Below, piece after piece: positions 1 to 5,348 of a stretch of DNA of 5,348 bases (position 1 is its first letter; every line of letters begins with the position of its first letter). The position numbers and the translations under genes were made by a program. The DNA comes from an uncultured Ruminococcus sp. (GTDB lineage Bacteria; Bacillota; Clostridia; Oscillospirales; Acutalibacteraceae): contig CACXDE010000444.1 in NCBI GenBank assembly GCA_902766305.1, positions 1-5,348 of the forward strand, read 5' to 3'. The notes under the pieces were generated by a model. The model was not told the DNA's origin, did no database searches, and worked only from the letters and a program-made list of their open reading frames with translations.

Positions 1-232
1 TACGGAAGTAAAAAGGCTGACTGCGGAGCTTGCCGAGGTTGAGAACAGTGTATACCGTCTTGCGGATTCCATCAAGAAGACACAGAAACGGGCAAATGCT
101 CTGAAAAATATAATGATCCCCCGTTTTGAAGAGGGAGTCAAATTCATAACTGAAGCTCTTGAAGAAAAAGACAGGGAAGAGTTCTCACGTCTTAAAGTTA
201 TCAAGGCTCAGAAGGCAAAGAAGAATAAATAA
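1..232 (+). CDS. ntpD: V-type ATP synthase subunit D, C-terminal part (5' end outside window)
   Basis: This is the last 76 codons of an open frame that enters from the left edge (frame starting at base 2) and stops at TAA 230-232. The visible protein is helical, highly charged and fits the C-terminal helix of V-type ATPase subunit D. Its hallmarks are a run reading RANALKNIMIPRFEEGVKFI (visible residues 30-49) and EEKDREEFSRLKVIK (54-68), matching the family pattern of 'NALE..viPrle.ti.fI...LdE.EREEf.RLK'. In this family subunit D forms the central rotor shaft, a coiled coil that turns inside the A3B3 head and links it to the membrane ring. The tail is lysine-rich (KAQKAKKNK). Subunit D is commonly at or near the 3' end of ntp/atp operons, which fits the terminator-like hairpin directly after the stop. 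It may also be labelled atpD. The family call is firm; the rest of the operon is not visible. Confidence 0.93.
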   Translation, partial: TEVKRLTAELAEVENSVYRLADSIKKTQKRANALKNIMIPRFEEGVKFITEALEEKDREEFSRLKVIKAQKAKKNK

Positions 233-234
233 TT

Positions 235-277
235 TATCCGCATAAAGGTTCATGAATGTTCCTTTATGCGGATATTT
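235..277 (+). terminator. Terminator-like hairpin ending the V-ATPase operon
   Basis: A perfect 14-bp inverted repeat (235-248 paired with 261-274, core ATCCGCATAAAGG / CCTTTATGCGGAT) with a 12-nt loop begins three bases after the subunit D stop codon. Only three T residues follow (275-277), so as an intrinsic terminator it is strong in stem but weak in U-tract. It may act mainly by protecting the 3' end of the transcript. The loop holds the self-complementary TTCATGAA. Confidence 0.75.
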
Positions 278-538
278 CTGCGTTCATTACTTAAAACTAT
301 TCTTCTGTTGGTGTTTTGTTCATAAAAAATTTACAAACAAAACATATTTTATACATAAAAAATCGGCTGTAAAATAAGTAAATAAATTAAATATAAATAA
401 AAAATATTGTTAAATTAGTACAAAAACGAACAAATTTTTTAAAATTAAACAAATTATAAAGATAAAAACTGTGCAAAAACACATGGTAAGTGAATGTTTT
501 GTATAAATTTCAACAAGGATTTTTCTACAATTCGGCAC
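278..538. other. Gene-free A+T-rich intergenic stretch with many A-tracts
   Basis: No credible coding frame, RNA gene or repeat array was found here on either strand. The part from about 320 to 480 is almost entirely A and T, with repeated runs of A or T (for example around 326-331, 356-361, 398-403 and 435-440). Such DNA is often curved and can act as an upstream promoter element or as a site for nucleoid proteins; that role is inference. A 6-bp inverted repeat AACAAG (512-517) / CTTGTT (538-543) runs into the -35 box of the following promoter. Confidence 0.6.
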
Positions 539-567
539 TTGTTATTTGTGTTTGCTTATTCTATAAT
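539..567 (+). promoter_or_regulatory. Sigma-A-type promoter of the XRE regulator gene
   Basis: The -35 box TTGTTA (539-544) and the consensus -10 box TATAAT (562-567) are separated by exactly 17 bp. Transcription would start near 573-575, giving a leader of about 90 nt before the ATG at 663. The A+T-rich tract upstream could serve as an UP-like element. An inverted repeat (AACAAG 512-517 / CTTGTT 538-543) overlaps the -35 box and is a weak candidate operator. Confidence 0.7.
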
Positions 568-583
568 CTTATAGGAAACCAAA

Positions 584-629
584 GATATTGTATGTATTAT
601 TTACAACGTAAGATAATGACGGCAATATC
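584..629 (+). promoter_or_regulatory. Possible structured 5' leader (stacked hairpin) before the XRE gene
   Basis: Within the predicted leader, GATATTG (584-590) pairs perfectly with CAATATC (623-629). Inside it a second stem forms: ATTAT (596-600) with ATAAT (613-617) and TTAC (601-604) with GTAA (608-611), closing a 3-nt loop AAC and leaving one bulged G (612). The two stems are separated by five unpaired bases on each side. No known riboswitch class is recognised. The same symmetry could instead be a DNA operator. Because the pairs are mostly A-U, chance occurrence in A+T-rich DNA cannot be excluded. Confidence 0.35.
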
Positions 630-662
630 CGGCAGCGCAAATTTTTTAGTGAGGTGTAATTC

Positions 663-914
663 ATGAGATTGCGTAAGCAGGCACTCGGAAACCGCAATAT
701 GATAGGCATCAGAGTGGAAGAAATCCGCAAGAAAAAGGGCATGAAGCAGAAGGAACTTCTTGCCCAGCTTCAGGTCAGAGGTGTAGACATGAACGCATCA
801 GGTCTTTCAAAGCTTGAAGGACAGGTAAGATATGTGACGGATATCGAACTTGTCGCACTTGCAGATATTCTCGAAGTATCAGTTGACAAGCTTCTTGGAC
901 GTGAAAAGAGCTGA
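663..914 (+). CDS. Small XRE-family helix-turn-helix transcriptional regulator
   Basis: This 83-residue protein is little more than one Cro/C1-type HTH domain. Residues 14-25 form the first helix (ending IRKKKGM), KQKELLAQLQ (28-37) the second, and NASGLSKLEGQ (44-54) the recognition helix. YVTDIELVALADIL (57-70) and VSVDKLLG (72-79) are the last two helices, with the typical 'VSVDKLLG' ending of the family. It is expected to bind DNA, probably as a dimer. It lacks any added ligand-binding or enzymatic domain, so the signal is unknown. The ATG at 663 is supported by GAGGTG (651-656) six bases upstream; Met13 (codon at 699) is a less likely start because it has no good site. The gene has its own promoter and terminator, so it appears monocistronic. 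It lies between the V-ATPase operon and glgA on the same strand, but regulation of either is only a possibility. There are no phage or plasmid genes beside it, which favours a resident chromosomal regulator. Confidence 0.93.
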   Translation: MRLRKQALGNRNMIGIRVEEIRKKKGMKQKELLAQLQVRGVDMNASGLSKLEGQVRYVTDIELVALADILEVSVDKLLGREKS

Positions 915-961
915 AGCTTTCAAAAGTTAAATGTTACGGAAGTTAACTATCCTGATTAGAG

Positions 962-1008
962 TAGTCAGCATACGGCGTAAGGGCGTTGTTTGCTGACTAT
1001 TTTTATTT
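962..1008 (+). terminator. Intrinsic terminator of the XRE gene
   Basis: TAGTCAGCA (962-970) pairs perfectly with TGCTGACTA (991-999), making a 9-bp stem with a 20-nt loop. It is followed at once by a T-rich run (TTTTTATTT, 1000-1008). This is a standard rho-independent signal about 48 nt past the stop codon. It separates the regulator transcript from glgA. Confidence 0.87.
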
Positions 1009-1084
1009 CACCGTATGTATGACATTATAACATACTTCTAACGAAAAAATCAACAAAAATTTCATAAAAAAACCAAAATATGTA

Positions 1085-1113
1085 TTGAATATTTTTTAAA
1101 AATATATTATAAT
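1085..1113 (+). promoter_or_regulatory. Sigma-A-type promoter of glgA
   Basis: TTGAAT (1085-1090) and a consensus TATAAT (1108-1113) are spaced by 17 bp in A+T-rich DNA. Transcription would start near 1120, leaving a leader of about 100 nt. In that leader, GTATCC (1121-1126) can pair with GGATAC (1143-1148), with an added ATT/AAT stack (1129-1131 with 1140-1142). A short GGTG (1173-1176) / CACC (1182-1185) hairpin lies nearer the gene. No riboswitch class is recognised. Confidence 0.75.
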
Positions 1114-1220
1114 GTAATAGGTATCCGGATTGTGTTTTGAATGGATACAGAATAAAAGCGTCTGACATCTGAGGTGTGCGGCACCCCGTGTCTATATAAG
1201 ATTGAATCAGGAGGAGAAGT

Positions 1221-2675
1221 ATGAGAAAGGTATTGTTTGTTGCTTCCGAGTGTTACCCTTTTGTTAAAACAGGCGGACTTGCCGATGTTGTGGGTGCTTT
1301 GCCTAAGATGATCAATAAGGATGAGTTTGACGTAAGAGTTGTCGTTCCTAAGTATATGTGTATACCGTGGGAGTACAGACAGCATTTTCAGTATATAACA
1401 AGCTTCTATATGGATCTTGGTCATATGCAGGAGCATAAATATGTCGGCATAATGATGTATGAATTTGAGGGAATCAAATATTATTTCATAGATAATGAGT
1501 GCTATTTCGGCGGCGATTCACCTTACGGAGAGATCAAGTGGGATATTGAGAAGTTTACATTCTTCAGCAAGGCTGCTTTGGCAATTCTTCCTGTAATTGA
1601 TTTCAAGCCTGACATTATCCACTGTCATGACTGGCAGGCTGCACTGGTTCCTGTTTTTCTCAGAACACTGTTCAAGGACAACGGCTTCTTCTGGGGAATA
1701 AAGACGATTATGACTATACATAATCTGAAATTCCAGGGTATCTGGGATCTTAAGACGTTCCGTTACCTTACAGGTTTCCCGGAATATGTGTTCTCCTCAC
1801 AGAATATGGAATACTTCAAGGACGGCAATATGCTTAAAGCGGGTATAGTTTTCTCGGACTATGTTACTACGGTAAGTGATACCTATGCCGGCGAGATACA
1901 GATGCCGTATTACGGCGAAGGTCTTGACGGACTGATGAGACATAAGAACTATGCACTCTGCGGTATAGTAAACGGTATAGATTATAATGTTTATAATCCG
2001 GAGCATGATATACAGATATTTGAGCACTATACGGCTCAGTCTCTGGCTGAGAAGAAGGTTATGAACAAGCGCGGCTTGCAGCAGGAGCTTGGTCTGCCTG
2101 TTGACGATGATAAATTCATGATAGCTATTATTTCAAGACTGACAGATCAGAAGGGTCTTGATCTTGTAAATTATGCTATTGAGAGAATAACGGACGAGCA
2201 TACTCAGTTCGTTGTACTTGGTACAGGCGATCAGCAGTATGAGAATACTTTCAAATATTATCAGTATAAATATCCGGAAAGAGTTTCTGCGAATATCTTC
2301 TATTCTGATAACAGGGCGCATAAGCTTTATGCAGCGTCTGATGCTATGCTTATGCCGTCACGCTTTGAACCCTGCGGTCTTACACAGCTTATTGCACTCA
2401 GATACGGTACGGTTCCGATAGTAAGAGAAACAGGCGGTCTGCGTGACACTGTACAGCCTTACAACTGGTATGATAATACAGGTACAGGCTTTACCTTTGC
2501 AAATTATAATGCAGAGGAAATGCTGAATGCTATAAACTATGCAAAGACAGTTTATTTCACTCAGCGTGACCGTTGGTACGAGATTGCTCAAAGAGGAATG
2601 AGGATGGATTATTCCTGGGCGAGATCTGCAAGGCGCTATGAGGAGCTTTATTATAACCTTACCAACTGGTATTAA
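1221..2675 (+). CDS. glgA: Glycogen synthase (ADP-glucose type, GT5 family)
   Basis: The enzyme transfers glucose from ADP-glucose to the non-reducing end of a growing alpha-1,4-glucan, in the cytoplasm, for glycogen storage. The 484 residues compare well with about 477 in E. coli GlgA. The N-terminal Rossmann domain starts with the diagnostic KTGGLADVVGALPK, whose Lys16 is the expected ADP-glucose contact. HCHDWQAAL follows at 134-142 (Asp137), then TIHNLKFQGIW (165-175) and TTVSDTYAGEI (216-226). The C-terminal domain carries NGIDYNVYNP (251-260), SRLTDQKGLDL (305-315; Arg306 and Lys311) and RFEPCGLTQL (381-390; Glu383 is the expected catalytic-site glutamate). TGGLRDTV (404-411) follows. 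The GT-B fold is closed by a C-terminal helix SWARSARRYEELY (465-477). The ATG at 1221 is fixed by AGGAGG (1209-1214) with a 6-nt spacer, and by the family's usual N-terminus. All key residues are present, so it should be active. It has its own promoter and terminator, and no other glg gene is next to it. Confidence 0.98.
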   Translation: MRKVLFVASECYPFVKTGGLADVVGALPKMINKDEFDVRVVVPKYMCIPWEYRQHFQYITSFYMDLGHMQEHKYVGIMMYEFEGIKYYFIDNECYFGGDSPYGEIKWDIEKFTFFSKAALAILPVIDFKPDIIHCHDWQAALVPVFLRTLFKDNGFFWGIKTIMTIHNLKFQGIWDLKTFRYLTGFPEYVFSSQNMEYFKDGNMLKAGIVFSDYVTTVSDTYAGEIQMPYYGEGLDGLMRHKNYALCGIVNGIDYNVYNPEHDIQIFEHYTAQSLAEKKVMNKRGLQQELGLPVDDDKFMIAIISRLTDQKGLDLVNYAIERITDEHTQFVVLGTGDQQYENTFKYYQYKYPERVSANIFYSDNRAHKLYAASDAMLMPSRFEPCGLTQLIALRYGTVPIVRETGGLRDTVQPYNWYDNTGTGFTFANYNAEEMLNAINYAKTVYFTQRDRWYEIAQRGMRMDYSWARSARRYEELYYNLTNWY

Positions 2676-2706
2676 TACGCTTACAAGTTAATCTTTTCAC
2701 AAAGAT

Positions 2707-2748
2707 TCCCCGAAGCAGTTTTATTACTGTTTCGGGGACCTCCTTTTT
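2707..2748 (+). terminator. Intrinsic terminator of glgA, possibly bidirectional
   Basis: A 12-bp stem pairs 2707-2718 with 2727-2738 (core CCCCGAAGCAG / CTGTTTCGGGG, one G-U pair, otherwise perfect) around an 8-nt loop, followed by CCTCC and five T residues (2744-2748). It ends glgA on the + strand. Read from the other strand, the same stem lies just after the lipoprotein stop codon but is followed only by ATCTTTG, a weak U-tract. Termination in that direction is plausible but less certain. The + strand T-run overlaps the lipoprotein stop codon (2747-2749). Confidence 0.88.
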
Positions 2749-3706
2749 ATCTGCCGGCAACGATTTTTCCGCAGGCATCAATGATTTTGATTTTTACAGA
2801 AACATTACTGTTGTTTGTAAATGTACGCAGCTGCTGTTCGACTAAGGAAAGACTGTCGCTTACATTTTCAAGCTGTTCTTTGATAAGAGAGACTCCCTCG
2901 TCCGGAACACATTGCTGTAGCTGGACAGTTATTACAAGTACATTATTATCCTCAACAGCGGTTGATACTTCTGCTGTACCATCTGCAAAACTGCTGGCAA
3001 TGCCTTTGAGACTGCTCTGAATTAAACCTGAATCCGCAATATCCTGCAAAGTCATTGAATCATTATCGTCATCTTCATCCTCATTATTGTTGTCAGATGA
3101 AATAGTAAATGTTCTTATGGCTAATTCTTTTCCGCTGTGTGAAATGAGCTTTGCTTCGACCTGTATATTTTTTGTAGTAGTCGTTGTTTCAAGAAGCTTT
3201 ATATAGCTGTCAGCTTTTTCCTTTGCACTCTCGAAATACATATCTACCATATCATCGGTATATTCGGATTCATCCACATCTTTTTTTAGAGTGGCTGATA
3301 CAATAACAGTGTGTTCGTCCTTCAGACTTACATCAATATCATACATATCGCTGCTGTACTGTCCTTTTGCTGTATCTATCATGACCTTTGCCTGAGGGCT
3401 GTTGTAAAATTCTTCAAGTGTGTAGTCCTGCGCCGGAGTGCTGAAATCTACAAAGTCGAGAGAGCTTTCTTCGTTGTCGGATAAATCAGAGGATTCTGTT
3501 TTACTTTCTTCATCTGAGCTTTGCTGAGAGGCTTCGGAGTCTTGTATAATGCTTTCCTCCGTTTCAGATGATTCGGTCTGAGATACGGTTTCATTATATG
3601 CGCTCTTCTGGTCCTGAGTTTTTTCATCCTGTTCCTTGGAACATCCGCAAAAAACAGATAATGATAATACTGCTGTTAAAAGGGCTAATGTTATTATTTT
3701 TTTCAA
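2747..3706 (-). CDS. Putative lipoprotein with two tandem copies of a DUF4854-like domain
   Basis: The function of this 319-residue protein is unknown. Residues 1-21 form a lipoprotein signal peptide (Lys2-Lys3, hydrophobic 4-19) ending in FCGC, so Cys22 would be lipidated and the protein anchored outside the membrane. Phe at the -3 position of the lipobox is slightly unusual. Residues 23-94 are a disordered linker rich in Ser, Glu, Asp and Gln. Two similar domains follow, at about 95-200 and 218-319. Both begin TLEE/TLQD, carry a matching strand (VSLKDEHTVIVSATLKK versus STAVEDNNVLVITVQLQQ) and end in similar strands (VEAKLISHSGKELAIR versus VKIKIIDACGKIVAGR). An acidic stretch (NNNEDEDDDNDS, 206-217) separates them. 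The layout resembles lipoproteins labelled DUF4854, a name given from memory. The start codon is TTG, not ATG, fixed by GGAGGT seven bases upstream and by the signal peptide. The gene begins 14 nt after the ade stop, so the two are probably co-transcribed. Confidence 0.88.
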   Translation of the reverse strand: MKKIITLALLTAVLSLSVFCGCSKEQDEKTQDQKSAYNETVSQTESSETEESIIQDSEASQQSSDEESKTESSDLSDNEESSLDFVDFSTPAQDYTLEEFYNSPQAKVMIDTAKGQYSSDMYDIDVSLKDEHTVIVSATLKKDVDESEYTDDMVDMYFESAKEKADSYIKLLETTTTTKNIQVEAKLISHSGKELAIRTFTISSDNNNEDEDDDNDSMTLQDIADSGLIQSSLKGIASSFADGTAEVSTAVEDNNVLVITVQLQQCVPDEGVSLIKEQLENVSDSLSLVEQQLRTFTNNSNVSVKIKIIDACGKIVAGR

Positions 3707-3713
3707 TTATTCT

Positions 3714-3719
3714 ACCTCC
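3714..3719 (-). promoter_or_regulatory. Ribosome binding site that fixes the TTG start of the lipoprotein
   Basis: On the minus strand GGAGGT sits seven bases before the TTG at 3706-3704 and one base after the ade stop codon (TAA, 3723-3721). No ATG or GTG gives a better start with this site, and translation from the TTG yields MKK plus a clean signal peptide. The closeness to the stop suggests that ribosomes ending ade could re-initiate here. Confidence 0.85.
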
Positions 3720-3720
3720 A

Positions 3721-5348
3721 TTAATTCACAAAATCAGATCTTGTAACATCGAATACACCGCAGTCTGTTATGCGCAATTCAGGAATTACCGGCAGAGCCA
3801 TAAAGGAAAGTGTAACAAACGGGTCAATGTGCGGATTTACTCCCAAAGCATATGCCTGTTTTATTACAGCGTCTATCTCAGGTATCAGGGTGTCAGCTGA
3901 TTCAAGGCTCATAAGACCGCACAGGGGAAGGGGGAGAGTGCCTATGGTTTTTCCGCCGCTGACAATAACATATCCGCCGCCGGTTGTTTTCAGTTCCTCG
4001 CAGGCAAGCAGCATATCCCTGTCGTTATCGCCTGCTACAACGATGTTATGGCTGTCGTGGGCAACTGTTGAGGCAACAGCACCGTGAATATTGCCGTAGC
4101 CGTGTATATATCCTGCGCCGACGCACCCTGTAGAGTGGTGGCGTTCGATAACAGCTATTTTTTTTATGCTTCCGTCACTGAGACCTTTTTTAAGCTGTGC
4201 AGATGTATATACAAGCTTCTTTGTGATAATCTCATTATTGACAATGCCAATAACATAGTTTTTATCCTTTTCAGGAATGGTGAAGGAGTCAGTTTTCAGC
4301 GGTGCAAAGTTTATCGGACTGATAAGACTGCTGTCATATTGTATGCTGTCCGGGATACTTATACCGCACAGTTCTTTACCGTCCTTGAATACATCGAGGA
4401 TATTGAAGTCTGTAAGATTATCAATGACTGCAATATCAGCTTTGTAGCCGGGAGCTATTGCGCCGGTATTTTTCAGACCGTATATCCTTGCGGCGTTAAT
4501 GGTTCCTATCTGTACAGCCTTTACAGGATCAAGACCAAGCTGTACAGAGCGTTTGATATTGTATCTTATTGTTCCGTCTCTGCGGATATCAGCTAAATGC
4601 TTGTCGTCAGTACAGAAGGCAAGATTTCGTGTATCAGTGCCATTCTCTATGATACCTTTCATTATGGCATCGAGATTGCGTGAAGCCGAACCCTCACGGA
4701 CAAGGACAGCCATTCCTGCACGAAGCTTTGTAACAGCCTCATCATATGATATGCTTTCATGATCGGTAGATATTCCGGCGGCAACATAAGCGTCAAGTTC
4801 CTTATCACGTCCCATAGGGAAATGACCGTCAATTATTTTATCTGAGAATCTCTCGAGCTTGTCCATTATTTCAGCGTCACAGCAGAGAACACCGACAGAA
4901 TTCATCATTTCGCCAAGACCGAGAACATGGGGGTCGTTCTTGAAATGTTCAAGCCTTTCTCCGCCCAGTACAGCGCCGGAATGCTCATACGGAGTTGACG
5001 GAACACAGGAAGGCAGCATAACATAATAATTCACCGGCGATCTTTCGGCAGCCTTGAGTATTTCCTCAAGTGCAGTCATACCGCCCACATTTGCGCATTC
5101 GTGGGGGTCAGTTATTATGGTAGTAGTTCCCTGTCTCAGCTCCTCCATTGAATAGACCTCAGGGCTTGCCATGGACGATTCAACATGAACGTGAGCATTT
5201 ATAAAGCCGGGTACTGCATATCTGCCTGTCAAATCTATTTCTTTTTTACCGCTGTAGCTTCCTACACCTGTTATTATACCCTCGTTTACAGCGATATCTC
5301 CCTCTAATATTTCACCCGTAAAAACATTTACGACATTGGCATTTTTCA
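3721..5348 (-). CDS. ade: Adenine deaminase (5' end outside window)
   Basis: The enzyme deaminates adenine to hypoxanthine and ammonia in purine salvage, in the cytoplasm; it is a metal-dependent amidohydrolase-superfamily member. The frame is open to the right edge, showing 541 codons. The family runs to about 570-590 residues, so roughly 30-45 N-terminal residues are missing. The first visible residues, KNANVVNVFTGEILEGDIAV, are the typical start of the family's beta-sandwich domain. Counting from there, AVPGFINAHVHVESSM holds the metal-binding His52 and His54. TDPHECANVGG (79-89), DGHFPMG (173-179), STDHES (194-199), VREGSASRNL (217-226) and FCTDDKHLADI (245-255) follow. The C-terminal Ade-specific region has ERHHSTG (401-407), VAHDSHNIVV (428-437), the PLPLCGLMS run, and DPFVTLSFMALPVIPEL. 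The TTG at 5232 is not the start: conserved sequence continues upstream of it. Where relatives often have a 'GHI' motif, this protein reads DGTIRYN (257-263). It is probably the first gene of an ade-lipoprotein pair. Confidence 0.96.
   Translation of the reverse strand, partial: KNANVVNVFTGEILEGDIAVNEGIITGVGSYSGKKEIDLTGRYAVPGFINAHVHVESSMASPEVYSMEELRQGTTTIITDPHECANVGGMTALEEILKAAERSPVNYYVMLPSCVPSTPYEHSGAVLGGERLEHFKNDPHVLGLGEMMNSVGVLCCDAEIMDKLERFSDKIIDGHFPMGRDKELDAYVAAGISTDHESISYDEAVTKLRAGMAVLVREGSASRNLDAIMKGIIENGTDTRNLAFCTDDKHLADIRRDGTIRYNIKRSVQLGLDPVKAVQIGTINAARIYGLKNTGAIAPGYKADIAVIDNLTDFNILDVFKDGKELCGISIPDSIQYDSSLISPINFAPLKTDSFTIPEKDKNYVIGIVNNEIITKKLVYTSAQLKKGLSDGSIKKIAVIERHHSTGCVGAGYIHGYGNIHGAVASTVAHDSHNIVVAGDNDRDMLLACEELKTTGGGYVIVSGGKTIGTLPLPLCGLMSLESADTLIPEIDAVIKQAYALGVNPHIDPFVTLSFMALPVIPELRITDCGVFDVTRSDFVN

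Noticed and set aside
925..948. AGTTAA (925-930) and AGTTAACT (941-948), a repeat or small palindrome after the XRE gene
   Set aside because: Six-base A+T-rich repeats in a short intergenic gap are expected by chance, and the real terminator is just downstream.
1107..2591. Several 60-110 codon open frames antisense to glgA, including one reaching into its promoter
   Set aside because: They lie opposite a well-conserved gene, have no recognisable domain, and their residues follow from the codon use of glgA on the other strand.
2739..2746. AAAGGAGG, an apparent perfect ribosome binding site on the minus strand
   Set aside because: It is the complement of the bases just after the glgA terminator stem, and no start codon follows at a usable distance.
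3568..4087. Open frames on the + strand across the ade-lipoprotein junction
   Set aside because: They are antisense to two supported genes and their translations show no domain or plausible signal peptide.
4084..4596. A 170-codon open frame on the + strand inside ade
   Set aside because: It is antisense to a strongly conserved enzyme, has Cys- and Tyr-rich composition typical of a shadow frame, and shows no recognisable domain.
5230..5232. TTG as the start codon of ade
   Set aside because: The frame continues upstream without a stop to the window edge, and the upstream residues (KNANVVNVFTGEI and following) are the conserved N-terminus of adenine deaminase. The real start lies outside the window.
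1..5348. A novel defence, mobile or RNA-guided system
   Set aside because: All long frames are explained by known or housekeeping-type families; there are no transposase, integrase, nuclease or reverse transcriptase motifs, no direct-repeat array and no attachment-site repeats.

Overview
The window looks like an ordinary chromosomal stretch of an anaerobic Firmicute, most likely a Ruminococcus-like member of the Oscillospiraceae/Ruminococcaceae. That placement is inference: it rests on a V-type (not only F-type) ATPase, bacterial glycogen synthase, clostridial-type adenine deaminase, strong GGAGG ribosome binding sites, very A+T-rich intergenic DNA, and a Ser/Glu-rich lipoprotein of a kind common in that group. 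No mobile element, CRISPR array, tRNA or rRNA was seen.

Layout, left to right. The + strand opens with the last 76 codons of a V-type ATP synthase subunit D gene, followed by a long perfect hairpin that probably ends that operon. A gene-free, extremely A+T-rich stretch (about 280-540) leads into a good sigma-A-type promoter (TTGTTA-17-TATAAT), a transcribed leader that can fold into a stacked hairpin, and a small XRE-family HTH regulator (663-914) with its own terminator. A second promoter (TTGAAT-17-TATAAT) then drives glgA (1221-2675), a complete GT5 glycogen synthase that appears monocistronic and ends in a strong hairpin terminator.

The right half is transcribed in the opposite direction. 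An adenine deaminase gene (ade) enters from the right edge with its first codons missing. It is followed after 14 nt by a lipoprotein gene that starts at TTG, preceded by a GGAGGT site lying just past the ade stop codon. The two are therefore very probably co-transcribed and perhaps translationally coupled. The lipoprotein converges on glgA, and the hairpin between them may serve both strands.

The genes do not form one pathway: energy coupling (V-ATPase), carbon storage (GlgA), purine salvage (Ade) and an envelope protein of unknown role. I see no convincing new defence, mobile or RNA-guided system. The points most worth a second look are the internally duplicated lipoprotein tied to ade, and the structured leader before the small HTH regulator.
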